From Lysobacter antibioticus (GTDB taxonomy: Bacteria > Pseudomonadota > Gammaproteobacteria > Xanthomonadales > Xanthomonadaceae): DNA of 64,000 nt. The translations under genes and the position numbers were made by a program. Shown in pieces: positions 7,337-14,852 of the stretch. The stretch spans positions 815,907 to 879,906 of the forward strand of contig NZ_CP013141.1 in the NCBI RefSeq assembly GCF_001442535.1, written 5' to 3'. The notes under the pieces were generated by a model. It saw only the letters and a program-made list of their open reading frames with translations, ran no database searches and was not told the DNA's origin. Numbering within the stretch: the first letter of the stretch is position 1; the number at the start of each line of letters is the position of its first letter.

Positions 7337-9525
7337 TCGTGGGCTCCCGCTGCGGCGCCCGCGCTCAACAGGGCCACGATTTCCTCGAGCGCGTCCTCGC
7401 GCATCGCCGCACGCTCGGCACCGCCGCGACGGCGGCGATCGTTGAGATAACGCTGGGTGGCCTCGCCGACGAGTTGCTCGACGGGCGTGTCGCCTAGCGG
7501 CAGGCCCGCGAGTTGCGCCGCCAGCGCGCCGCGTTCGCGCTGCTCGCCGGCATCGAGCGCGGGCTTGCCGAGCAGATAGGCATAGCGATGCAGGGCCGCA
7601 TCGGTCTGCGGCCGCGCGGTGCTGGCCAGGCCGAAGAAGTCCGAGGTCAGCAACTGGTCGCTGCGCAACAGCTCGATGTTCGGCAAGTCTTCGCGCGGCC
7701 GGATGCGGTCGTGCTGGTCGCGGTACAGCACGTGCACCTCGCCGTCGCGCATGCCGCGCAGGCACAGCGCGTCGTGGGCGGTGACGATGAATTGCACCTT
7801 CGGCATCGCTCGCCGCAGCGCCGACATCACCTCGATCTTCCAGCGCGGGTGCAGGTGCACGTCGATCTCGTCGATCAGGACGATGCCCTGCGCGTATTCC
7901 AGGTTGCCCCAGGCGTCGACCATGCGCCGCATGATGTCCACGGCCATCGCGAACAGGGAGCGATAACCGTCGCTCATGCGCTCGACCGGGGTCACGCGGC
8001 CATGGGCCCGCACCATCACGTGGCCGCCGGGGCCGCGGAAGATGTCGTCGTCCTCGTGCAAGGAGAGCACCTCGCGCATCGCCCGGGCCACCGCGTTGAA
8101 ATGCTGCCGGCTCGCCTCGACCAGCCACGGCGAGGGATCTTCCAGTTTGGCGAAGGGGTCGAACAGACTGCGGTTGACCGCGTTCTTGTGGATGCGCTCG
8201 TGCGAGCGGAAGAAGCGCCGCGCGCCATAGGCCAGCACCATCGACGGCACCGCGTCGCTGTAGGTCTCGATGCGGCCGAGCGAATCGATCTCGATGCGGC
8301 GGGTGTCGCCGGACGACAGCAGCACCTCGACATAGGGCCGGTCGGTCAGCACCTCCCAGGATTCGCGCTGGCGCGGCAGGAAATCGGCACCCTCGACCCG
8401 GCTGCCCTTGCGCAGGCGCTCGTCCATCAAGGCCAGCGCCAGCGCCTGCAACACCGTGCTTTTACCGGCGGCGTTCTCGCCGAGCAGCATCACCCCGGAG
8501 GCATTGCTGTCGGAGGCCTGGGCATGGGCGAACTCCAGCTCCAGGGTGTCGATGCCCTTGAAGTTGAAGATGCGCACGCGTTCGACGTGGGACGGGTCCA
8601 GCCTGGGCCTGAGTTCGTAGTACTCGCCCACCGCGCTCCGCAGAGATTCGGAGATCGGCGTTTTGTCCGCGCCCGACAGATATTCGTAGGCGACCCGGTC
8701 CCAGACCTCATGGTGTCCGGCCAGGCGCGGAATGTCGCGCGAGGGGCGGAAGCCGACGATGGGCTTGAGCCCGGCCCGGCGCGCGGTTTCCTTGGCCACC
8801 GCGTCGAGCGCGGAACGGATCGCGCCGCTGTGCCGGAGGTTGTCCAACTCGTCGATCAATCCGATCGTGACCGGTTCGGCCTCCGGATCGATCGCCTGAT
8901 GGACAGTGCTCAGCAGGTCGAAGATCCATTGGCGTCGCGCCTCCACCAGGCGCGGACGGTTGAGGTTCAACACCTCGATGCTCGCCGCGCCCTTGTCGGT
9001 CTTGCCGACTAAGCCGCCATCGGGCAGGAATGCCAGATGCCGCGCGGGGTCGTCGCGGCAGGGATCGATCAGCAATGCGTTCTCGCTCGCGACCGTCTGC
9101 CGCCACGCCGTCATCGGCAAGGCGCGCGGCGTGTCGACCGGGAACAGATTGCGCTTGGCCGAGACGCATTCGTTGCAGGCATACATCAGGTTGCGCCATT
9201 CGAACGCCAGCCAACCGTAGTGGTCGGGGCTTTCCTCGCGCGTGCGTGGATCGGCCGCGGCCAGGATCGGGCGGAACGGATCGATGCGGCTTTCGTGCAT
9301 CTGCAGGCCGGATTCGCAGTACGCGCATTTGCTCTTGAACTGCGCGTCCAGAGCCGCGTACACGTCCTCGCCCAGGAACAACGGCTCGTAGCGCTCGAAC
9401 GGCGCGCGCTGGCGCTGGCGCTCCTCGGCCGGGCGACTGTAGAACGCGGTGATTTCGCGGGCCCAGTCGAGCAATTCCGGCCGGCGCAACGACGGCGGCG
9501 TCGCCAGCCTTTTCACTTTCCTCAT
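7333..9525 (-). CDS. HNH-like domain fused to ABC/AAA-type ATPase, Septu PtuA-like
   Basis: A 730-residue two-domain protein. Residues 60-150 copy the HNH fold of the downstream nuclease: CAYC (67-70), WRNLMYACNEC (Cys117, Cys120) and LLIDPCRDDP. The central motif, however, reads RIDPFRP, with Pro83 where the partner has His80, so this domain is probably catalytically dead. Residues 320-640 form an ABC-type ATPase: Walker A GENAAGKST (Lys355), signature-like MSDGYRS, Walker B LIDEID (Glu553), and the H-loop TAHD. It resembles PtuA-type and OLD-type ATPases but without a Toprim domain. The start at 9525 has GGAGG 8 bases upstream. It is the first gene of the operon and is coupled to the HNH gene. 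It likely senses phage or DNA and controls the nuclease. The function is inferred. Confidence 0.82.
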   Translation of the reverse strand: MRKVKRLATPPSLRRPELLDWAREITAFYSRPAEERQRQRAPFERYEPLFLGEDVYAALDAQFKSKCAYCESGLQMHESRIDPFRPILAAADPRTREESPDHYGWLAFEWRNLMYACNECVSAKRNLFPVDTPRALPMTAWRQTVASENALLIDPCRDDPARHLAFLPDGGLVGKTDKGAASIEVLNLNRPRLVEARRQWIFDLLSTVHQAIDPEAEPVTIGLIDELDNLRHSGAIRSALDAVAKETARRAGLKPIVGFRPSRDIPRLAGHHEVWDRVAYEYLSGADKTPISESLRSAVGEYYELRPRLDPSHVERVRIFNFKGIDTLELEFAHAQASDSNASGVMLLGENAAGKSTVLQALALALMDERLRKGSRVEGADFLPRQRESWEVLTDRPYVEVLLSSGDTRRIEIDSLGRIETYSDAVPSMVLAYGARRFFRSHERIHKNAVNRSLFDPFAKLEDPSPWLVEASRQHFNAVARAMREVLSLHEDDDIFRGPGGHVMVRAHGRVTPVERMSDGYRSLFAMAVDIMRRMVDAWGNLEYAQGIVLIDEIDVHLHPRWKIEVMSALRRAMPKVQFIVTAHDALCLRGMRDGEVHVLYRDQHDRIRPREDLPNIELLRSDQLLTSDFFGLASTARPQTDAALHRYAYLLGKPALDAGEQRERGALAAQLAGLPLGDTPVEQLVGEATQRYLNDRRRRGGAERAAMREDALEEIVALLSAGAAAGAHE

Positions 9526-9539
9526 GCAGCCCCTCCGCA

Positions 9540-9640
9540 GGGCATTGGCGGCCGCAAGCGGCCCGGGCATTGGCGGCCGCAAGCGGCACACGTATCAGCG
9601 GCCGCAGGCGGCACATGTATCAGCGGCCGCAAGCGGCTTG
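9540..9640. repeat. Four tandem 25-bp repeats with inner dyad, upstream of the HNH/ATPase operon
   Basis: The core GCGGCCGC starts at 9548, 9573, 9598 and 9623, an exact 25-bp period. Each unit holds the inverted repeat GCCGC-AA-GCGGC (AG in the third copy). Units 1 and 2 share the flank GGGCATTG, units 3 and 4 share TATCA. The array sits 15 bp upstream of the ATPase start and upstream of the divergent amidohydrolase, so an operator or protein-binding array is plausible (inference). There are no unique spacers, so it is not CRISPR. Confidence 0.9.
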
Positions 9641-9830
9641 GGCCTCCGTGGCTGCGCCGGGCCGCGGATCGCCGTCATTATGGACATGGCGCGGTCTGGC
9701 GGAATGGCATTCGGTCCGAGATCGCGAAGCCGGAGCGATGCCGGCCTCGGGCACAATGCCGATGCGGCCTGCGCTTGCGCCGCTTCCCGTCCTGGCCGTC
9801 CCTGCGGCGGCCGCGCTCCCGGAGTTCCGC

Positions 9831-11267
9831 ATGCCCCCGTCGATCCGCCTGTCCGCCGCCTTGCTGCTCGCGCTTTCGTCTTCGGCCGTTGCCGCCGAAC
9901 GCGTCGACCTGTTGATCCGGCATGCCAACGTGGTCGACGTGGTCGACGGCAAGACCCGCACCGACCGGACCATCGCCGTGCGCGGCGATCGCATCGTCGC
10001 CATCGTCGACGACCCCAAGGCCAAGCGCTACCAGGCCGGGCAGACCGTCGAAGCCCAGGGCAAATACGCGATCCCGGCGCTGTGGGACATGCACGTCCAC
10101 TTCGGCGGCGGCGACAAGCTGATCGAAGAGAACAAGAACCTGCTGCCGCTGTACCTCGCCCACGGCATCGCCGCGGTGCGCGACGCCGCCGGCGACCTCA
10201 GCCCGAGCGTGTTCGAGTGGCGCGACGCGATCGCCGCCGGCCGCCTCGACGGCCCGACGATCTACACCTCCGGCCCGAAGCTGGAGGGCTACAAATCGAT
10301 CTGGCCCGGCGACATCGAAGTCGGCAACGCCGCGGAGATTTCCAAGGCGCTCGACCGCTTGCAAGCTTGGAAGGTCGATTTCGTCAAGATCACCGACAAC
10401 ACCTTGTCGCCGGAGCTGTTCCTCGACGCCCTGAAGCAGGCGCATGCGCGCGGCCTGCGTACCTCGGCGCACGTGCCCTTCAGCCTGACCATCGACACGG
10501 TCAGCGCGGCCGGGCTCAGTTCGATCGAACACATCGACTACGCCTACAAAGCCGGCTCGCCGCAGGAAGCCGAAATCGGCGCGATGGTCGCGCGCGGCGA
10601 GATCGACAGCCGCGAAGGCTGGAACCGGATCCAGGCCAGCTTCGACGAGGACACCGCGCGCGCCGCCTATCGGCGCCTGGCCCAACGCGGCACCGCGGTC
10701 ACCCCGACCCTCAACGGCAGCTTCGTCACCACCTATCTGGATCGCGACGATCACCGCGGCGATGCCTATCTGCGCTACATCGGCCCCGGCCTGCAGGCGA
10801 CCTATGCCTGGCGCGTCGAACGCGCGGCCAAGGACGACGCCGTGGCGATCGAGCGCCGACACCAACGCTACGAACGCAGCGCGGCGATCCTGCCCTTGCT
10901 GCAGTCCTCCGGGGTCGCGATCCTCGCCGGCACCGATGCGGGCTTCCTGAACTCTTTCAATTACCCCGGCATCGGCCTGCACGACGAGTTGCAGCGCTTC
11001 GTCGACAACGGCCTGACCCCGTTGCAGGCGCTGCAGGCGGCGACCATCAACGGTGCCCGCTTCCTGGGCCAGGAGCGCCTGCACGGCCGTCTCGCCGCCG
11101 GCAAGGCCGCCGATATCGTCCTGCTCGACGCCGACCCGCTGCGCGACATCGCTGCCACGCGCCGCATCGATGCCTTCGTGTTGCGCGGCAAGGTCCACGA
11201 TCGCAAGGCGCTGGATGCGATGCTGGAGGACGTGCGCAAGAAGGTGGCGGCGCAGACCGCGCCCTAG
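9831..11267 (+). CDS. Secreted metal-dependent amidohydrolase
   Basis: A 478-residue amidohydrolase-superfamily enzyme with a cleavable signal peptide (residues 1-22, ending AVAA). The TIM-barrel metal-site motifs are in order: DMHVH (His88, His90), TSAHVPF, SSIEHIDY, and LAGTDAGF with the catalytic aspartate. The C-terminal GKAADIVLLDADPL segment rebuilds the small beta-sandwich domain. Its closest relatives are imidazolonepropionase-like and Xaa-Pro dipeptidase-like amidohydrolases, which are often periplasmic in xanthomonads. The substrate cannot be told from sequence. The start was chosen at the ATG at 9831, preceded by GGAG. An open frame upstream to 9570 only reads through the 25-bp repeats. 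The gene is probably monocistronic and is followed by REP-like units. Confidence 0.88.
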   Translation: MPPSIRLSAALLLALSSSAVAAERVDLLIRHANVVDVVDGKTRTDRTIAVRGDRIVAIVDDPKAKRYQAGQTVEAQGKYAIPALWDMHVHFGGGDKLIEENKNLLPLYLAHGIAAVRDAAGDLSPSVFEWRDAIAAGRLDGPTIYTSGPKLEGYKSIWPGDIEVGNAAEISKALDRLQAWKVDFVKITDNTLSPELFLDALKQAHARGLRTSAHVPFSLTIDTVSAAGLSSIEHIDYAYKAGSPQEAEIGAMVARGEIDSREGWNRIQASFDEDTARAAYRRLAQRGTAVTPTLNGSFVTTYLDRDDHRGDAYLRYIGPGLQATYAWRVERAAKDDAVAIERRHQRYERSAAILPLLQSSGVAILAGTDAGFLNSFNYPGIGLHDELQRFVDNGLTPLQALQAATINGARFLGQERLHGRLAAGKAADIVLLDADPLRDIAATRRIDAFVLRGKVHDRKALDAMLEDVRKKVAAQTAP

Positions 11268-11273
11268 CTCTTT

Positions 11274-11384
11274 GTAAGAGCGACATCCTGCTGGATGTCC
11301 TTCGGTCATGAGTCGCGTCCGAGCATCTACGCTTGCGTCGTCGTTGCGAGGTCGCAGTCGCGGCTTACGCCGCTCCTACCCTTA
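11274..11384. repeat. REP-like pair (one long, one short unit)
   Basis: The first unit (about 11274-11318) has the long form, with GAGCGACATCC, the inner core TGGATGTCCTTCGGTCATGAG and closing GTCGCG. The second (about 11351-11384) is a short hairpin reading GTCGCGGCTTACGCCGCTCC on plus. Both match the units that border elements A and C. They separate the ends of the convergent amidohydrolase and AraC genes, a usual REP location. Confidence 0.75.
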
Positions 11385-11403
11385 AAGCCCCGCGGCTCGC
11401 GCC

Positions 11404-12174
11404 TCAACGCCGGAACTTTTGCGGCGTGGTACCGCTGAACTGCTGGAACATGGCGATGAAGGCCGAGGCGCTGGCATAGCCCATCGCCACCGCCACCTGT
11501 TGCACGCTGCGGCCCTGCTCCAGCAACGGGATCGATTGCTGGAAACGCAGGCGCTGACGCCATTGGCTGAACGACATGCCGAGTTCGTCGCGGCAGCGCC
11601 GGCTCAGGGTGCGCTCGGTGGTGTGCACGCGCTGCGCCCATTGCTCCAGGGTGGTGTTGTCGCCAGGGTGGTGCTGCAGGGCGTCCAGGATCGGCCCGAG
11701 CAAACGGTCTTCGCTCTGCGGCACGAACCGCGACAGCATCGGCGTGGCCAACAACTTGTCGATCAAGACCCGTGCCAGGCGCCGATCGGCCGCGGTGTCG
11801 GGCACTTCGATGCCGCGATCGAACAGGTCCTCGACCCCGGCGATGAACAACGGGTGCAGACGCACGATGCCCGGCGATTTCGGCAGCATCGGCGTGTAGC
11901 GCTCGGCGATGTTGATCAGGCGGCACTGCACCTCGCGCCGGTTGTGCGAGCTGTGGTCCATCTTCGGCGGGATCCACACCGCATAGCCGGGCGGCGCGAA
12001 GAACGGCTGCTCCTCGATCAGGAACGCCATGCTGCCGGACTCGACGAAGGCCAATTGTCCCCAGGGGTGCTGATGCAGGGCGCTCTCGGTGTCGACCGCC
12101 AAGGCCTCGTAGCGCAACAACAAGGGGCCCGGCAGCGAGCGGTAGGGATAGTGGAAGCGGCGGCTGTTGCGCAT
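11404..12174 (-). CDS. AraC-family transcriptional regulator with cupin sensor domain
   Basis: A 256-residue regulator. The N-terminal part is an AraC-type cupin (HQHPWGQLAFVESGSMAF, about 37-54; PPGYAVWIPP) likely to bind a small ligand. The C-terminal 100 residues form the double helix-turn-helix, with WAQRVHTTERTLSRRCRDEL as the first unit and AVAMGYASASAFIAMFQQ as the second. The gene is divergent from the EamA transporter gene with 96 bp between starts, the classical arrangement for a local regulator controlling an exporter. Control of that transporter is therefore inferred. The inducer is unknown. Its 3' end faces the REP pair. Confidence 0.9.
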   Translation of the reverse strand: MRNSRRFHYPYRSLPGPLLLRYEALAVDTESALHQHPWGQLAFVESGSMAFLIEEQPFFAPPGYAVWIPPKMDHSSHNRREVQCRLINIAERYTPMLPKSPGIVRLHPLFIAGVEDLFDRGIEVPDTAADRRLARVLIDKLLATPMLSRFVPQSEDRLLGPILDALQHHPGDNTTLEQWAQRVHTTERTLSRRCRDELGMSFSQWRQRLRFQQSIPLLEQGRSVQQVAVAMGYASASAFIAMFQQFSGTTPQKFRR

Positions 12175-12270
12175 CTTGTCCGGGCCTCGCTACGGCTTGT
12201 CTGGTTATCGACATCTGTCGATTACCCGACATTCTAGAATGAGCTGCCCCACGTTGTACGGAACACCGCA

Positions 12271-13170
12271 ATGCATTTGTTACTGCCGATCCTGGCCACG
12301 CTGATCTGGGCCGGCAACACGATCGTCAACAAGCTGTCGGCCGGCGCGATCGAGCCGGCGGCGATCTCGTTCTACCGCTGGCTGGTCGCCCTGCTCGTCC
12401 TCACGCCCTTCATGCTGCCGCGGGTGTGGAAGCTGCGCGCCCAGGTGCGTCCGCACTGGCGCAAGTTGATCGTGCTGGCCGCGCTCGGCATGGTCATGTA
12501 CCAGTCGCTGGCCTACTTCGCCGCGCACAGCGTCAGCGCCATGTCGATGGGCCTGATCGTCGCCGCGATACCGCCGATGACGATGGTGATCGGCATGTTC
12601 GTGCTGAAGACGCGGCCTTCGCCGGGCATGCTGATCGGCGCGCTGATTTCCTTCGCCGGCCTGAGCTGGTTGCTCAGCGGCGGGCACCCGGCGCGATTGC
12701 TGCAGCAGGGCCTGGGCCGCGGCGAACTGATGATGCTGCTGGCGGCGTCTTCGTATGCGCTGTACGGCGTGCTGGTGAAGCGCTGGGCCTTGCCGATCCC
12801 GAACGGCGAATCGCTGTACCTGCAGATCCTGTGCGGAAGCGTGCTGTTGCTGCCGGGCTTCCTGCTGGCGCCGTCGGTGGCGTTGACCGCGCAGAACCTG
12901 CCGCTGGTGCTGTACGCCGGTCTGCTGGCCTCGACCGTGGCGCCATGGTTCTGGATGCACGGCCTGCTGCGCCTGGGCGCGGACAAGACTTCGGTGCTGA
13001 TGAACCTGACCCCGGTGTTCACTGCCGTGTTCGCCGTCCTGTTCCTGGGCGAGCCCTTGCAGACCTATCACTGGATCGGCGGCGTACTCACCCTGCTCGG
13101 CGTCGCGACCGCCCAGGCCTTGCGCCAGCGTCCGACGGCGCCGCTGCGCGCGCAGGAATGCGCGAGCTGA
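12271..13170 (+). CDS. EamA/DMT-family transporter
   Basis: A 299-residue inner-membrane protein of the drug/metabolite transporter superfamily with about ten membrane helices arranged as two EamA repeats (roughly residues 5-135 and 150-285). The repeats open with LLPILATLIWAGNTIVNKLS and ELMMLLAASSYALYGVLVK, and the conserved ends PVFTAVFAVLFLGEPL and GGVLTLLGVA are present. Such proteins usually export amino acids or metabolites. The substrate is not predictable. It is divergent from the AraC regulator, and the intergenic AT-richer stretch (about 12190-12245) probably holds both promoters. An alternative frame of similar length within it is only a shadow. Confidence 0.9.
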   Translation: MHLLLPILATLIWAGNTIVNKLSAGAIEPAAISFYRWLVALLVLTPFMLPRVWKLRAQVRPHWRKLIVLAALGMVMYQSLAYFAAHSVSAMSMGLIVAAIPPMTMVIGMFVLKTRPSPGMLIGALISFAGLSWLLSGGHPARLLQQGLGRGELMMLLAASSYALYGVLVKRWALPIPNGESLYLQILCGSVLLLPGFLLAPSVALTAQNLPLVLYAGLLASTVAPWFWMHGLLRLGADKTSVLMNLTPVFTAVFAVLFLGEPLQTYHWIGGVLTLLGVATAQALRQRPTAPLRAQECAS

Positions 13171-13191
13171 TCGGATGCTCGCATCCTCAGG

Positions 13192-13296
13192 CTAGGAGCG
13201 GCGCGAGCCGCGACCTGCGCCGGGCCGCGAAGCACCGCCCGCAGACCGGTCGCGGCTTGCGACCGAAGGCAATCCAGAAGAACGCCGCTCCTGCCC
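13192..13296. repeat. REP-like pair after the EamA gene
   Basis: A short unit (13192-13215, AGGAGCGGCGCGAGCCGCGA) and an inverted long unit (about 13249-13293) with the core GACCGAAGGCAATCCAG, the reverse complement of the TGGATTTCCTTCGGTC core. They are the same REP family as in elements A and C and lie in the intergenic space downstream of the transporter. Confidence 0.75.
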
Positions 13297-13378
13297 AGCA
13301 GAACCTCGGCGCCATGCACGCATCGCCATTGTGAGCCTCGTCAAGTTCGGCATTGACACTCGCTGTTAGGGTCGTGGC

Positions 13379-14017
13379 ATGTCGTCGCCACCCGACATCG
13401 AAACATCGGCCTCGCGGCCCGGTCAGCGCCTGCTCTGGGCCGCGCTGATCGTCGCCACCGCGCTCGTCGTCGCGCTCGGCTGGCAGGTCGGGCGCCTGCG
13501 CACCGATCAGCAATGGCTGGTCGATCGCGTCACCCAACCCTATGTCGGCATGTACGTGCCGCGCGTCGCCCTGCAGTCGCTGGACGGGCGCGAGCGCGAG
13601 CTCGGCCAGCCGCCCGGCGACAGCCAGGTGGTGTTTTTCTTCACCACCACCTGCCCGCATTGCCGCGCCTCGCTGCCGCAGTTGAAACTTGCCGCGGCGC
13701 AGTTGCAGGCCGCTTCCGGCGGCGGCGCCGAACTGATCGGCGTGGCCTTCGCCTCGACCGAGCAGACCCGCCGTTATGCCGACGAACACGGGCTCGACTT
13801 TCCCTTGATCGCCCACGACGACCGCCGCACCTCGGCGCTGTTCCGCGCGCGCAAGGTGCCCTCGTTGCTGGTGATAGGCCGCGACGGGCGGGTCCGCTAC
13901 CAGCACCTCGGCGCGATCAACAGCAAACAGACCTTGCAGGAACTGCTGCGCGCGGTGCGGCCCTCGCCGCGCGCCGCCGTGCAGACCGCGGTCGCCGCCT
14001 CGGCGGTGCCGCGATGA
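13379..14017 (+). CDS. Membrane-anchored thioredoxin-like (TlpA/MauD-type) redoxin
   Basis: A 212-residue protein with one N-terminal membrane helix (about residues 19-38) and a periplasm-facing thioredoxin fold. The active site is CPHC (Cys92, Cys95) after the strand VVFFFTT, and the cis-proline loop is KVPSLLVIGRDG. The family reduces or isomerises disulfides outside the cytoplasm and is also found in maturation of cysteine-rich exported proteins. The next gene, 163 bp downstream, encodes a small secreted peptide with six cysteines, so a role in its disulfide formation is a reasonable inference. The start is the ATG at 13379. No strong ribosome-binding site is visible, which leaves the start slightly uncertain. 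Confidence 0.85.
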   Translation: MSSPPDIETSASRPGQRLLWAALIVATALVVALGWQVGRLRTDQQWLVDRVTQPYVGMYVPRVALQSLDGRERELGQPPGDSQVVFFFTTTCPHCRASLPQLKLAAAQLQAASGGGAELIGVAFASTEQTRRYADEHGLDFPLIAHDDRRTSALFRARKVPSLLVIGRDGRVRYQHLGAINSKQTLQELLRAVRPSPRAAVQTAVAASAVPR

Positions 14018-14180
14018 ACCATGCAGCGTCGAGGGATTCGACGCTGCGACGGGTGCCCCGGCATCCGCCAACGACGCGGCCGTGGCCGCGTCCCTCGGCC
14101 GGACCGGCATCGTGCCGGGCTCCGGCGTATCCGCCGCGGTCTTGGGAGAGGGCGCGGCGAACATCGACAGGAGCTCAGTA

Positions 14181-14402
14181 ATGAAGAAGCGCAATCGTGG
14201 TGTCCGTATCGTCCTCGCCGCCCTGCTGTTTTCCGCGGCGATGGGCTTCGGCGCCTTCCAGGTGATCGCCGGCAACGGCGCCGCACCGGCCCAATCGGAG
14301 TCGTGCAACTCGTTCGCGTGTCGCAGCGAGTGCCCGGAATTCGGCGGCGAACTCGGCCCCGGCGGCCCGGGCCGTCCGCTGGTCTGCTATTGCTGCGGCT
14401 GA
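14181..14402 (+). CDS. Small exported Cys-rich peptide
   Basis: A 73-residue peptide with a basic N-terminus and hydrophobic core (residues 10-30) that looks like a signal peptide or single membrane anchor, followed by a short Cys-rich end. Cysteines are at 42, 47, 51, 69, 71 and 72, and the C-terminus reads VCYCCG. The two clusters are joined by a Gly/Pro loop. AGGAG lies 7 bases before ATG 14181, and longer in-frame starts lack such a site. It follows the membrane redoxin gene and is closed by a strong terminator, so the pair forms a unit. The function is unknown. It could be a bacteriocin-like or redox peptide. Confidence 0.72.
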   Translation: MKKRNRGVRIVLAALLFSAAMGFGAFQVIAGNGAAPAQSESCNSFACRSECPEFGGELGPGGPGRPLVCYCCG

Positions 14403-14425
14403 TCCCCCTCGGCCGCAAGCGTCTG

Positions 14426-14462
14426 CCGGCCGCAGGGGGGTGACCCCCGGCCGGCTTTTTTT
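14426..14462 (+). terminator. Intrinsic terminator after the Cys-rich peptide gene
   Basis: A GCCGGCC / GGCCGGC stem extended by GGGGG / CCCCC, followed by six T residues (14457-14462). It ends the redoxin-peptide unit. Confidence 0.9.
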
Positions 14463-14852
14463 ATTCCGCATCCGCCTTGAAGCGGCCCCCCGGCATGGCT
14501 CGCGGCGATCGCCCCCTGCCGGCGCCAAGGCAGGAACACCGGCACGCGCGCGAGCGCCACGCAAAACCGCTTGTTTGCCGGCCACTCCGGCATCCGGTCG
14601 GGCCGATTCGATGCGTTGTCACTGAAATTCGTGATACGGCACACACGGATGCATGACATTTTGCTAGCTTGCGCATGGATTCAACGAACTCCCCGCCTGA
14701 CGTCGCGATGGGGCGCGGCGACACTGGCGGCCTTTCGCCTGTTGCGCCGGCTCGTAACGAGCGGCGGTTACGGATGACGGGGCACGCATGAAGCCTTCAT
14801 GCGCCTTTGGCCCCGCACATCGACCGCCCCAATCTCACGAGCGTGCCCTGCG
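14463..14852. other. Intergenic region before the STAND gene, no gene recognised
   Basis: About 390 bp without a credible gene. Bases 14610-14690 are AT-richer (TTGTCACTGAAATTCGTGAT) and are the best candidate for the promoter of the downstream STAND gene, but I cannot define the boxes. Confidence 0.4.

Noticed and set aside
9540..9640. CRISPR-like appearance of the 25-bp repeats
   Set aside because: Repeats follow directly with no unique spacers and no cas genes.
9678..11309. A minus-strand frame of 543 codons opposite the amidohydrolase
   Set aside because: Shadow of a clear enzyme gene. No motifs.
14021..14443. A plus-strand frame of 140 codons overlapping the Cys-rich peptide
   Set aside because: It is Arg-rich in another frame, whereas the peptide frame has a ribosome-binding site, signal-like start and matching terminator.
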